Positions 8,545 through 17,438 of a stretch of DNA of 64,000 bases are shown piece after piece. The stretch is from Gammaproteobacteria bacterium. GTDB taxonomy: Bacteria; Pseudomonadota; Gammaproteobacteria; Steroidobacterales; Steroidobacteraceae. The stretch lies in assembly GCA_017577615.1 (NCBI GenBank), contig PKRE01000004.1:124001-188000 (forward strand), given 5' to 3'. A program made the translations under genes and the position numbers. The notes beneath the pieces were generated by a model, which did no database searches, was not told where the DNA came from, and saw nothing but the letters and a program-made list of their open reading frames with translations. Every line of letters begins with the position of its first letter. Position 1 is the first letter of the stretch.

Positions 8545-9429
8545 ATGTCCATCGGGTCATCGGCTAGGTCTTCCGGGCTCGAAGCGAGCGGCTATCCGAT
8601 ACTGGGGGACGCTGAATTCGACTTCATCAGACACGTCGTACGCGCAAACGCCGGTATCGCGCTTGGTCCCAACAAGCGTCAGCTCGTGCAAAGCCGCGTG
8701 GCGCGCCGTTTGCGCGAGCTTGGCATGAGCTCCTTCGAAGAGTATTGCCAGCACGTCCGCGAATCGGGGCCCGAGGAGCTCGTCGCTCTCATCAATGCGC
8801 TGACGACGAACGTCACGTCGTTCTTTCGCGAGAACCATCACTTCGAGGCGCTCGCGAGCACGATGCTGCCGGAGGCGATGGCGCGCAACGCGGCGTCGCG
8901 GCGCATTCGCATATGGTCGGCCGGCTGCTCGACGGGCGAAGAGGCGTATTGCATCGCCATGGTCGCGGCCGAGGTGATGCCGCTGACGCCGCGATGGGAC
9001 TTGAAGATTCTCGCGACCGATATCGACAGCAATGTGATCGAGCAGGCCGAGCGCGGCATCTATCCGCTGGAAAGGGTGGCAACGATCCCGCAGTCGCGGC
9101 TGCGTCGGTTCTTCCGCCGCGGTACCGGGCCCGAAGCCGGCTATGTGCGGGTGCGCCCTGAGGTGGCGCAGCTCGTGACCTTCAGGACGCTCAATCTCTT
9201 GGCCGAATGGCCCATGCGTGGACCGTTCGATGTGATCTTTTGTCGCAATGTCATGATCTACTTCGAGCAGCGAACCCGCGAGCGGCTGATCGAACGCTTC
9301 GCGCAGATTCTCGCCCCAGGCGGCTATCTCTGCATCGGTCATTCCGAGTCTATCCACGGCCTGTCCAGTCCGTTCAAGTCGGTTGGCCAAACGATTTATC
9401 AGCGCGTCGGAGAGCCACGTGTACGCTAG
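8545..9429 (+). CDS. cheR: Chemoreceptor glutamate methyltransferase CheR
   Basis: 294 residues. The N-terminal CheR_N helices (RRLRELGMSSFEEY) are followed by an S-adenosylmethionine-dependent methyltransferase domain with RIWSAGCSTGEEAYCIAM (motif I), KILATDIDSNVIEQAERGIY and DVIFCRNVMIYFE. It methylates receptor glutamates during adaptation. Its 3' end overlaps the cheD start by eleven bases, indicating translational coupling. Confidence 0.95.
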   Translation: MSIGSSARSSGLEASGYPILGDAEFDFIRHVVRANAGIALGPNKRQLVQSRVARRLRELGMSSFEEYCQHVRESGPEELVALINALTTNVTSFFRENHHFEALASTMLPEAMARNAASRRIRIWSAGCSTGEEAYCIAMVAAEVMPLTPRWDLKILATDIDSNVIEQAERGIYPLERVATIPQSRLRRFFRRGTGPEAGYVRVRPEVAQLVTFRTLNLLAEWPMRGPFDVIFCRNVMIYFEQRTRERLIERFAQILAPGGYLCIGHSESIHGLSSPFKSVGQTIYQRVGEPRVR

Positions 9430-10048
9430 AAAGGGCGAGCTGCAAAGTTCGGCGCAGAGGGGCGACGGTTTGCGCCGCTATCGCGATCGAACGGGCAAGG
9501 TGATCGTCAAGCTTCTCCCGGGAGATTTCTACGTGACGCGCGAGGACGAAGTGCTCGACACCGTCCTCGGCTCGTGTGTGTCCGCGTGCATCCGTAATCC
9601 GCGACTTCGCATCGGCGGCATGAATCATTTCATGCTGCCTCGCCCGAGCGGCCATGGTGAGGACACTTGGGAGAACATCGCAGGCCGCGCGACGCGTTAC
9701 GGCAGCGCTTCGATGGAGCAGCTGATCAACAAGATTCTCGCCGCTGGCGGCACACGAGCGGACTTGGAAGTGAAGATCTTCGGCGGCGCGCGGGTCCTTG
9801 CCGGCCTCTCTGATATCGGACGGCACAACGTAGCTTTCGTGCGTGAATACCTCAGGCAGGAAGGTTTGCGCGTCGTCTCGGAGGATGTCGGCGCCGATTG
9901 CCCGCGCCACATCCAGTACTTTCCAATGACCGGCCGTGCGCGCGTTCGTCATCTGCGCCCACGTGCAGACGTCGTAACGCAAGAGCAACAGTTCCTCAAG
10001 CGCATCGAGCAGGCGCCGGTCGCAGGCGAAATCGACTTGTTCTTGTGA
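9419..10048 (+). CDS. cheD: Chemoreceptor glutamine deamidase CheD
   Basis: 209 residues. CheD deamidates receptor glutamines and can be sequestered by CheY-P. The catalytic pair is visible: Cys53 in VLGSCVSACIRN and His70 in RIGGMNHFMLP. FGGARVL and GRHNVAFVREYL follow. A GTG at 9419 inside the end of cheR, preceded by GGAG, is the most likely start; the frame also reaches an upstream ATG deep within cheR, which is less plausible. Confidence 0.92.
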   Translation: MYARKGELQSSAQRGDGLRRYRDRTGKVIVKLLPGDFYVTREDEVLDTVLGSCVSACIRNPRLRIGGMNHFMLPRPSGHGEDTWENIAGRATRYGSASMEQLINKILAAGGTRADLEVKIFGGARVLAGLSDIGRHNVAFVREYLRQEGLRVVSEDVGADCPRHIQYFPMTGRARVRHLRPRADVVTQEQQFLKRIEQAPVAGEIDLFL

Positions 10049-10053
10049 GTGAC

Positions 10054-11157
10054 ATGGCAATAAGAGTTCTCATTGTCGATGATTCGGCGCTCGTTCGTAA
10101 GCTCCTGACCGAAATGCTGAGTCGTGATCGGGAGATACAAGTGGTTGGCACGGCGGCCGACCCTTACGTTGCGCGAGAGAAGATCAAACAGCTCAATCCG
10201 GACGTCATCACATTGGATGTCGAGATGCCGCGCATGGACGGGCTGACGTTTCTCGAGAATCTCATGCGCTTGCGTCCCATGCCGGTCGTGATGGTGTCCT
10301 CACTCACACAACGCGGAGCAGACGTCACGCTGAGAGCGCTCGAGCTCGGTGCGGTGGATTTCGTTGCCAAGCCGAGAGTCGACATTGCCGGAACGCTCAC
10401 CGACTACGCGGACGAGCTGATTGCAAAAGTCAAAGCGGCAGCAAGCGCGCGTGTCAGCTCGCGCGTTGTGCTGCCGAGACCATCGTTGTCGCAAGTCGAC
10501 CCGGCTCGCAGCGCCGATGCCGTGCTGCCGCCGGTGGCGCGGCCGCGCGTGTTCCATACGACCGAGCACATCATTGCGATCGGTGCATCCACTGGCGGAA
10601 CGGAGGCGATCCGCGAGCTGCTCATGGCATTGCCTGCAAACGCGCCGGCCGTGGTCATTTCCCAGCACATCCCAGCGGCGTTCAGCCGCGCATTCGCCGA
10701 ACGGATCAATCAGTGCGTAGCCATGTCCGTGTGCGAGGCGGCCGACGGGCAATACATTTTGCCTGGGCACGCGTACATTGCGCCGGGTGATCGGCACTTG
10801 CTGGTCGAACGCGACGGCGCTCGTTATCGATGCCGCTTGAGCGACGGCCCACGTGTGAACCGGCATCGTCCGAGCGTGGACGTCATGTTCCGCTCCGTGG
10901 CGCAGAACGTCGGCCCCAATGCCATTGGCGTCCTGTTGACTGGCATGGGCGACGACGGGGCACGCGGCTTGTTGGAGATGATGAAAGCAGGGGCGCATAC
11001 GATTGCACAAGACGAAGCGACCAGCGTGGTATGGGGCATGCCAGGCTCGGCTGTACGCCTCGGTGCTGCGCAGCAGGTGCTGCCGCTGCATCACATTCCC
11101 GAGGAGCTCATGCATCGTGCCCGAGAGCGGTCGGCGGGCAGGGTGGCGAACGGCTAG
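10054..11157 (+). CDS. cheB: Chemotaxis methylesterase/deamidase CheB
   Basis: 367 residues. The receiver domain has DD at 9-10 and phospho-Asp D55 in ITLDVEMPRMDGL. A linker follows, then the CheB methylesterase domain with catalytic Ser179 (IGASTGGTEAI), His205 (ISQHIPAAFS) and Asp301 (LTGMGDDGARG). It removes methyl groups added by CheR and is activated by CheA phosphorylation. It begins five bases after the cheD stop and is the last gene of the operon. Confidence 0.95.
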   Translation: MAIRVLIVDDSALVRKLLTEMLSRDREIQVVGTAADPYVAREKIKQLNPDVITLDVEMPRMDGLTFLENLMRLRPMPVVMVSSLTQRGADVTLRALELGAVDFVAKPRVDIAGTLTDYADELIAKVKAAASARVSSRVVLPRPSLSQVDPARSADAVLPPVARPRVFHTTEHIIAIGASTGGTEAIRELLMALPANAPAVVISQHIPAAFSRAFAERINQCVAMSVCEAADGQYILPGHAYIAPGDRHLLVERDGARYRCRLSDGPRVNRHRPSVDVMFRSVAQNVGPNAIGVLLTGMGDDGARGLLEMMKAGAHTIAQDEATSVVWGMPGSAVRLGAAQQVLPLHHIPEELMHRARERSAGRVANG

Positions 11158-11334
11158 ACGGACATGCGAGCACGTGACCTGCGATGTCACTTTCGGAATT
11201 GATAACAGCGACGTATGTCGTGAGTCGCAAGCTCGCTATGCTTCGCGCGCCTGGGACGGGGCACCGCTCGGAGCATGAGCCCTGAGCGGCCACAGCAGGA
11301 TGGACGTCGAGCGACTTCAGCCTTGGTTTAAGGT

Positions 11335-11342
11335 GCCGATAT
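11335..11342 (+). promoter_or_regulatory. Possible sigma-28 -10 element directly upstream of the HDOD gene
   Basis: GCCGATAT, identical to the -10 box of the chemotaxis promoter at 3161. The -35 position (11316-11319, TTCA) is poor. The box ends only seven bases before the ATG at 11350, so a transcript from here would be nearly leaderless. Confidence 0.35.
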
Positions 11343-11349
11343 CATCGAT

Positions 11350-12252
11350 ATGACTCAAGATCACACGGCTCAGGCGGCGATCGATGCCTCCACGAGCGAG
11401 CCGTCGGAGACATCGAGCGCGTTCGCTTTCGTGACGGAGCTCGCGCAAGAGGTCTCGCGCGGGCGCGTGGAGCTGCCGTCTTTTCCGGATGTCGTCGTCC
11501 GGGTGCGCAAAGCCCTGGCCGACGAGGACGTTTCGAACGAGCAGATCGCTCGCATCGTCGGCTCTGATGCAGGGCTTGCCGCACGGGTCTTCGCACTGGC
11601 GAACTCTGCCGCCATGAATCGCGGCGGTCGCACGATCACGGATCTCAAGACCGCCGTGAACCGTATCGGTCATAACAATGTGCGGACAGCCGCCGTGGCG
11701 TTCGCAATTGCGCAGCTGCGTCGCGCCGCCGAGCTGCGCCACATCGCCAAGGAGCTCGAGGGACTTTGGCACGAAGCAACGCTGGTGGCAGCGCTCGCCT
11801 ACGCGCTCGCTTCACGCGCGCGAGGCATCAACGCGGACGAGGCCATGCTGGCTGGTCTGCTGCACAACGTAGGCAAGATATACATTCTCGCGCGTGCACA
11901 TCGTCACCCGACGCTGTTCCAAGATGCCGCTGCGATGGGTCAGATCACGCGCGATTGGCACGCGAACATCGGCAAGGCTATCGTGGAGAACTGGGGCTTC
12001 CCGGAGCACATCTCCGAAGCGGTCGGTGAGCACGAGAACATCGATCGGCTGGTCGGTCACCCGGATCTCACAGATATCCTGACGGTCGCGGTCATGATGT
12101 CGAGCTTCGTCGGCCATGAGGCGGATCTCGAGCTCAACATGCAAGGCGTCAAAGCATTCTGGCGGCTCGAGCTCGACAACGAGAAATGCGTGCACGTCAT
12201 GCGCGACTGTGCCGAAGAGATCGCTGCACTACGGTCGGCGCTCGGAGACTGA
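11350..12252 (+). CDS. HDOD-domain signalling protein
   Basis: 300 residues. The HDOD domain spans about 35-240: LPSFPDVVVRVRKALAD, then IVGSDAGLAARVFALANSA and AGLLHNVGKIYIL. The HD motif is altered to HN (LLHNVG) and most metal ligands are missing, as is usual for HDOD, so a phosphodiesterase activity is not expected. HDOD proteins act in signalling and motility regulation in gammaproteobacteria; the position after cheB fits this. No DNA-binding or enzymatic domain is attached. Confidence 0.85.
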   Translation: MTQDHTAQAAIDASTSEPSETSSAFAFVTELAQEVSRGRVELPSFPDVVVRVRKALADEDVSNEQIARIVGSDAGLAARVFALANSAAMNRGGRTITDLKTAVNRIGHNNVRTAAVAFAIAQLRRAAELRHIAKELEGLWHEATLVAALAYALASRARGINADEAMLAGLLHNVGKIYILARAHRHPTLFQDAAAMGQITRDWHANIGKAIVENWGFPEHISEAVGEHENIDRLVGHPDLTDILTVAVMMSSFVGHEADLELNMQGVKAFWRLELDNEKCVHVMRDCAEEIAALRSALGD

Positions 12253-12523
12253 CGAGAGGTGCGGCGTCGGTCAGCCCCGCAGGCGCAAGACTGTCCAGTC
12301 GCGACGGCTTGAGAGCCACGCTTCGCTCCACGCGTGGCGTCGCCATCCGTTCAGCACACAGAATCCAAACAGCGACCGGCACGGGCCACTCAGGGTTTTC
12401 CTCATCGCTGTCCGCGTATTGGACGTAGGAACGTTTGCTTGCACCGGCACGTACTAGGCTAGGGCCAGCCGTGTTGCCTGTCGATGCCAGCGTGCCAACC
12501 TAGGATCGAATCCCCTCCAACGC
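12253..12523 (+). other. Intergenic region before the hybrid kinase
   Basis: 271 bases without a convincing reading frame. No clear promoter, terminator or palindromic element of the family described elsewhere in this window was seen. Confidence 0.5.
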
Positions 12524-14227
12524 ATGCCAGAGACCATACTCGTCGCAGAAGATGATCCCGAGGCGCGGGCGCTCCTGACTCAGTGGCTGAGCTCGCATTA
12601 TCGCGTCCTCGAGGCAGCCGACGGGGTGGAAGCGCTCGACATCCTGCATCGCGAAGTGCCCGACCTGATCATCACCGATATCGTGATGCCGCGCATGGAT
12701 GGGTACGAGCTCGTCCGCCGCGCTCGTCAGAATGAGCGGACGCGTCAGGTGCCGATCATTTTCTGCTCGGCGTGCTACCACGAGCGGGAGGTACGCGAGA
12801 TGGGGCACACGCTGGGCGTGGGTCATACGCTCGGAAAGCCCTATGACTGGGACACCGTGCAGAAGACGGTGGCAGAGGTGCTCGCGCTGCGAGCTGCGGC
12901 GATCGCTGCGCCGGGACAGCGAGCAGTGCGCCGCGCGCAAGCCGAGCGATTGCTGCGCGAGGCGCAAGAGCGCCTCAATGCGATGGTGGCGTTCAGCTGC
13001 AAGCTCTTTTCACAGAAGGACAAGCGCAGCATGGCGCTCTACGCGTGTGATGCAGCTCGCGAAATCCTACTCGCACAATGCGCAGAGGTGTTCTTGAGCG
13101 AGGACGATCACGGCGAAGCGACGGTCGCCGGCGGCCTCGCCGAGGCAGATGTGGCGCGCTTGTTCTCGGCGGAGCCGTATCGACAGCTCTGTGCACAGGT
13201 CCAAAGTGGTGGAGCCATTCGCTTCCCGGAGACGGACAGTGCAGCACAGGTCGACGCATCACGACTGGCACCCGGCGATTTCGCATCCATGTTAGGCGTG
13301 CCGATCGCCTCGGCTTCGCGCCAGTATGGGCACATTTGCGTGCTGAATCGCATCGGCCGGGCTACGTTCACTGAGGAGGACCTCGACATTGCCCGTGCGA
13401 TTGCGGCGCAACTCGCTGTCGCTTACGAGAGCGTGCTGTGCCGCCGCGAGCTCGAGTCCGAGATAGCACGCCGATCCATCATGGAAGAGGAGGTACGGCG
13501 CTTGAATCGCGATCTCGAGGCACGTGTCGCTGAGCGGACGGCCGAGCTCGAGCTCGCGAACCGCGAGCTCGAGACCTTCTCGTACTCGGTCGCGCACGAC
13601 TTGCGAGCGCCACTGCGGCTGATCGATGCGCAGGTTCAGATGCTGCTCGAGGGCGGCATGGGCCAGCTGCCGCGAGCGGTCGTGGTGCAGCTCGAGCAGG
13701 TACGCCGCGGCGCCGAGCACATGAGCGCGCTCATCGACGGATTGCTCTCACTCGCGAAGGTGCGCCACGTGGAGATGCACAAGCGATCCGTGCCGTTCGA
13801 TGCTCTAGTCAGCCGCGCCATCGGCATACTCTCGAACGATGCGCAAGGGCGCGCTGTCGAGTGGCGAGTGCATCCTCTACCAGTGGTCGAGTGCGATGAG
13901 GAGATGATGCTCCAGGTGTGTCTGAACGTGATCGGTAACGCCTTGAAGTACACTCGTCCGCGCGCGCCGGCGATCATCGAGATCGGTTTCGAAAGGACGC
14001 CGGAGCCTCATATATATGTGCGCGACAACGGGGTGGGGTTCGACATGCGTTACGCCTCGAAGCTGTTCGCGCCTTTCCAACGTCTACACCGGCAGGATGA
14101 GTTCGAAGGCACCGGCGTCGGGCTCGCAACGGTCAGCCGCATCCTCGAGCGCCACGGCGGCCGGATCTGGGCCGAGGCGACGCTCGGCAAGGGTGCAGTC
14201 TTTAGGTTTTCGTTGCCTGGGATGTAG
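12524..14227 (+). CDS. Receiver-GAF-histidine kinase hybrid protein
   Basis: 567 residues. The N-terminal receiver domain has phospho-Asp D52 in IITDIVMPRMDGYE. A coiled stretch leads into a GAF-like sensor domain at about 145-300. A coiled coil (RRLNRDLEARVAERTAEL) precedes HisKA with His358 in SYSVAHDLRAPLR, then HATPase_c with CLNVIGNALKYT, VRDNGVGFDM and GTGVGLATVSRI. No membrane helix is seen, so it is cytoplasmic. A receiver placed N-terminal to the kinase suggests input from another kinase. The catalytic half closely resembles the membrane kinase at 54.6-55.6 kb. The target regulator is not evident. Confidence 0.88.
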   Translation: MPETILVAEDDPEARALLTQWLSSHYRVLEAADGVEALDILHREVPDLIITDIVMPRMDGYELVRRARQNERTRQVPIIFCSACYHEREVREMGHTLGVGHTLGKPYDWDTVQKTVAEVLALRAAAIAAPGQRAVRRAQAERLLREAQERLNAMVAFSCKLFSQKDKRSMALYACDAAREILLAQCAEVFLSEDDHGEATVAGGLAEADVARLFSAEPYRQLCAQVQSGGAIRFPETDSAAQVDASRLAPGDFASMLGVPIASASRQYGHICVLNRIGRATFTEEDLDIARAIAAQLAVAYESVLCRRELESEIARRSIMEEEVRRLNRDLEARVAERTAELELANRELETFSYSVAHDLRAPLRLIDAQVQMLLEGGMGQLPRAVVVQLEQVRRGAEHMSALIDGLLSLAKVRHVEMHKRSVPFDALVSRAIGILSNDAQGRAVEWRVHPLPVVECDEEMMLQVCLNVIGNALKYTRPRAPAIIEIGFERTPEPHIYVRDNGVGFDMRYASKLFAPFQRLHRQDEFEGTGVGLATVSRILERHGGRIWAEATLGKGAVFRFSLPGM

Positions 14228-14230
14228 GAG

Positions 14231-14260
14231 CTTGGGACTGGAGGCTGGAGACTGGAGCTC
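14231..14260. repeat. CTGGAG-type intergenic repeat arm
   Basis: Immediately after the hybrid-kinase stop, GGGACTGGAGGCTGGAGACT and a few more bases repeat the CTGGAG-rich arm found in many other gaps of this window. The pyrimidine-rich complement arm lies at 14503-14523. Confidence 0.6.
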
Positions 14261-14320
14261 CTGGCGCGAATGCGCGCCATGTTTCTAGCGCTTACAGCCT
14301 AGAGCCTGTTAGCTGCAGGT

Positions 14321-14424
14321 CCGCCGTCAGAACCTTGTTTCAGGACCGGCCGTGAATACATCCCTGTAGGCCTGCAACGAAAACGTCCCTGTTTTCGATG
14401 CTCCTGAAACAAGTCGTGACGGCG
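14321..14424. repeat. Nested palindromic element of about 104 bases with long terminal inverted repeats
   Basis: The arms at 14321-14347 and 14401-14424 are inverted copies sharing TCCTGAAACAAG and TGACGGCG with few mismatches. Inside lies a second perfect hairpin, CGAAAAC-GTCCCT-GTTTTCG, and two copies of a TCCCTGT motif. It sits in the 364-base gap between the hybrid kinase and leuS, which holds no gene. It looks like a small non-autonomous palindromic element (REP or MITE class). No second copy was found in this window. Confidence 0.6.
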
Positions 14425-14430
14425 AACTTG

Positions 14431-14523
14431 TTGGGCGCGGGCTTGGGCGCACTGGGTGCTGGGCTCTGGCTACCAGCGCGTGTCACCCGCTAGCCTCGCT
14501 CTCCAGCCCCAGCCCCGCGCCCC
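14431..14523. repeat. Dispersed palindromic intergenic element, leuS upstream copy
   Basis: The left arm contains GGGCGCGGGCTTGGGC and GCTGGGCTCTGG, the centre is CCAGCGCG followed by CGCTAGCC, and the right arm is CTCCAGCCCCAGCCCCGCGC. This is the same arrangement as the copies at 18.5, 24.4, 27.4, 28.8, 51.5 and 56.7 kb. Confidence 0.65.
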
Positions 14524-14591
14524 ATGTGGACGCGGAGCGCCAGACTCATTAGTCTCCCCGACCTTCGAATGCGGACAAACCCTCGACTTCG

Positions 14592-17210
14592 ATGCAAGAA
14601 CGTTACGACCCAGCGATCGTAGAAGCGCAAGTGCAGGCCTTCTGGGCCGAGCGCAAGGCTTTTTCCGTCAAAGAGGACCCGAGCAAGCCGAAGTACTACT
14701 GCCTGTCCATGTTCCCGTACCCGAGCGGGCGGCTGCACATGGGTCACGTGCGCAACTACACGATTGGCGACGTGATCAGCCGTTTCATGCGCATGCAGGG
14801 ATACAACGTGCTGCAACCGATGGGCTGGGATGCGTTCGGCCTGCCGGCCGAGAACGCAGCCATGCAGAACGGCGTGCCGCCGGCGCAGTGGACGCGGCAG
14901 AACATTGCGTACATGAAACGGCAGCTCCAATCGCTGGGGTTTGCCTTCGACTGGGAGCGCGAGCTCGCGACGTGCGACGCGAGCTATTACCGCTGGAACC
15001 AGTGGCTCTTCCTGCGCATGCTCGAGAAGGGGATCGCTTACAAGAAGACTGGCATCGTCAACTGGGATCCGGTCGATCGGACGGTGCTCGCGAACGAACA
15101 AGTGATCGATGGCAAGGGATGGCGTACCGGCGCACCGGTGGAAAAGCGCGAGATCCCCATGTACTACCTGCGCATCACCAAGTACGCGCAGGATTTGTTG
15201 GATGCGCTCGACAGCCTGCAGGGCTGGCCGGAGCGGGTGCGCGCGATGCAGGCCAACTGGATCGGCCGCAGCGAGGGCGTGCGCGTGAGCTTTCCGTACG
15301 AGCTCGACGGCGAGCGGCGCGTCCTGAACGTTTTCACCACACGTGCTGACACGTTGATGGGCGTGACCTTCTGCGCCGTGGCGCCGGAGCATCCGCTGGC
15401 GACGTACGCTGCACGCTCGAATCCCGCCTTGGCGCAGTTCATCGAGGAGTGCAAGCGCGGCACGGCCATGGAGGCCGAGCTCGCCCTCATGGAGAAGAAG
15501 GGTATGCCGACGGGGTTGTTTGTCACGCATCCGATCACTGGAGCCGAGATCCCGGTGTGGGTCGGCAACTACGTGCTCATGACTTACGGTGAAGGTGCGG
15601 TCATGGGCGTGCCTGCGCACGACGAGCGCGACTTTCACTTCGCCAAGAAGTACGGTTTGCCCATCCGACAGGTGATCGACACCGGTGCGGGACGCTGGAG
15701 CGCTGAGCCGGCGCAGTGGGATCCTGCCTTCGAATCGCATGGGACGTGCATCAATTCGGGCAAGTACGACGGCTTGGATCACGAGCAGGCTGTCGATGCC
15801 ATCGCAGCGGATCTGCAGGCGCAGGGACTCGGGGAGAAGCAGGTCCAATGGCGTCTGCACGATTGGGCGATCTCGCGGCAGCGCTATTGGGGTTGCCCGA
15901 TCCCGCTGATCCATTGCGCCCGTTGTGGCGACGTGCCGGTGCCCGATAAAGACTTGCCGGTTCTTCTGCCCGAAGATCTCGTGCCGGACGGCAGCGGTAA
16001 TCCGCTTGCCAAGACGTCGTCGTTCCTCGACTGCGAATGTCCGAACTGCGGCGCGCCTGCGCGGCGCGAGACCGACACGATGGATACCTTCGTCGATTCG
16101 TCGTGGTACTTCCTGCGCTTTGCGTGCGCCGACAACGATTCGGCGATGGTGGACGAGCGCGTGAACTATTGGATGCCGGTTGATCAATACATCGGCGGCA
16201 TCGAGCACGCGATCCTGCACCTGCTGTACGCGCGTTTTTGGACCCGCGTCATGTACGACCTCGGGCTCGTCAAGGTGCAGGAGCCGTTCGAGAACCTGCT
16301 GACGCAGGGAATGGTGCTCAACGATATCTACTCTCGTCGCACGGCCGACGGACGGGTGCAATACTTCAATCCCGCAGACGTCGAGGTGCTCTACGACGCC
16401 AAAGGGGCCCGCATCGGTGCACGTCTCAAGAGCGACGGCCAGCCTGTCGAGTGGGAAGGCATGCGCACGATGTCGAAGTCGAAGAACAACGGCGTCGACC
16501 CCCAAGAGCTCGTGAGCAAGTACGGTGCCGACAGCGTGCGCCTGTTCATGATGTTCAAGGCGCCACCGGAGGATACGCTCGAATGGTCGGACGAGGGAGT
16601 CGAAGGTGCGGCGCGCTTCATGCGCAGGCTGTGGCGCATCGTGTACGAGCACGTCCAACAACGCGAGCGGCAAGCCGGCGCCGTGCCAAGCCTCGAGCCG
16701 AGCAAGCTCACTGAGGCCCAGCGCGCAGTCCGTCGCGCCGCGCACTCCACTCTTGTCAAGGTCACAGACGACATCGGTCGACGGCGGGTGTTCAACACTG
16801 CGATCGCAGCGGTGATGGAGCTGCTCAACACGCTGTCCAAGTTCGACGACGATTCACCGCAAGGGCAGGCGATCAGGCACGAAGCGCTCGAGCTGGTCGT
16901 GCAGATGCTCTCGCCGATCGTGCCGCATGCGTGCCAGGCTCTGTGGGAGGCCTTGGGACACGAAGGCGACGCGCTCATCGACCGGCCTTGGCCGAAACCG
17001 GATCCTGCAGCGCTCGTGCAAGAGGAGATCGAGATCGTCGTGCAAGTCAACGGCAAGCTGCGCGGTCGGGTCACCGTGCCGGCCCAGGCAACGGAAGACG
17101 AGGTCCGCAGCGCCGCGCTCGCCGCTCCCAACGTTCAAAAGTGGACAGAGGGCAAGCCAATTCGCAAGGTCATCGTTGTGAAAGGCAGGCTCGTTAATAT
17201 AGTTATATAA
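14592..17210 (+). CDS. leuS: Leucyl-tRNA synthetase
   Basis: 872 residues, normal for bacterial LeuRS. It charges tRNA-Leu and edits misacylated products. Class I signatures are present: HMGH in RLHMGHVRNYTIGD near residue 50 and KMSKS-type MSKSKNNGVDP near residue 630. The zinc-like CPNCGAP and the CP1 editing region (TRADTLMGVTFCAVAPEHPL) are also visible. The ATG at 14592 gives the canonical MQERYDPAIVEAQVQAFW start. leuS is usually followed at once by lptE and holA; here a receiver gene intervenes before lptE. Confidence 0.98.
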   Translation: MQERYDPAIVEAQVQAFWAERKAFSVKEDPSKPKYYCLSMFPYPSGRLHMGHVRNYTIGDVISRFMRMQGYNVLQPMGWDAFGLPAENAAMQNGVPPAQWTRQNIAYMKRQLQSLGFAFDWERELATCDASYYRWNQWLFLRMLEKGIAYKKTGIVNWDPVDRTVLANEQVIDGKGWRTGAPVEKREIPMYYLRITKYAQDLLDALDSLQGWPERVRAMQANWIGRSEGVRVSFPYELDGERRVLNVFTTRADTLMGVTFCAVAPEHPLATYAARSNPALAQFIEECKRGTAMEAELALMEKKGMPTGLFVTHPITGAEIPVWVGNYVLMTYGEGAVMGVPAHDERDFHFAKKYGLPIRQVIDTGAGRWSAEPAQWDPAFESHGTCINSGKYDGLDHEQAVDAIAADLQAQGLGEKQVQWRLHDWAISRQRYWGCPIPLIHCARCGDVPVPDKDLPVLLPEDLVPDGSGNPLAKTSSFLDCECPNCGAPARRETDTMDTFVDSSWYFLRFACADNDSAMVDERVNYWMPVDQYIGGIEHAILHLLYARFWTRVMYDLGLVKVQEPFENLLTQGMVLNDIYSRRTADGRVQYFNPADVEVLYDAKGARIGARLKSDGQPVEWEGMRTMSKSKNNGVDPQELVSKYGADSVRLFMMFKAPPEDTLEWSDEGVEGAARFMRRLWRIVYEHVQQRERQAGAVPSLEPSKLTEAQRAVRRAAHSTLVKVTDDIGRRRVFNTAIAAVMELLNTLSKFDDDSPQGQAIRHEALELVVQMLSPIVPHACQALWEALGHEGDALIDRPWPKPDPAALVQEEIEIVVQVNGKLRGRVTVPAQATEDEVRSAALAAPNVQKWTEGKPIRKVIVVKGRLVNIVI

Positions 17211-17438
17211 GTCATAATAGCAGGCGGCATCGGGCCGGATGGCAGAGGAACGGCATCCGCAGGACAGCGGGCCAGCGCAGCCTTCCAGCGAGCGCCTGAC
17301 ATCCCGCAGTGGAGGCAGGGTAGCGCCACGGCTCAGGGATTTCCCTGCGTCTTCGACGTCGGTCTGTCTGATGATCCGACGATGTGGTTAGATGCACACT
17401 CGCAGGGGATTATGACGACTACTTAGAGGGGGGAACGG

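Noticed and set aside
14490..16745. A 751-codon open frame on the strand opposite leuS
   Set aside because: It lies wholly antisense to a clear leuS, has no recognisable domain and shows the Arg/His-rich bias of antisense frames in GC-rich genes.
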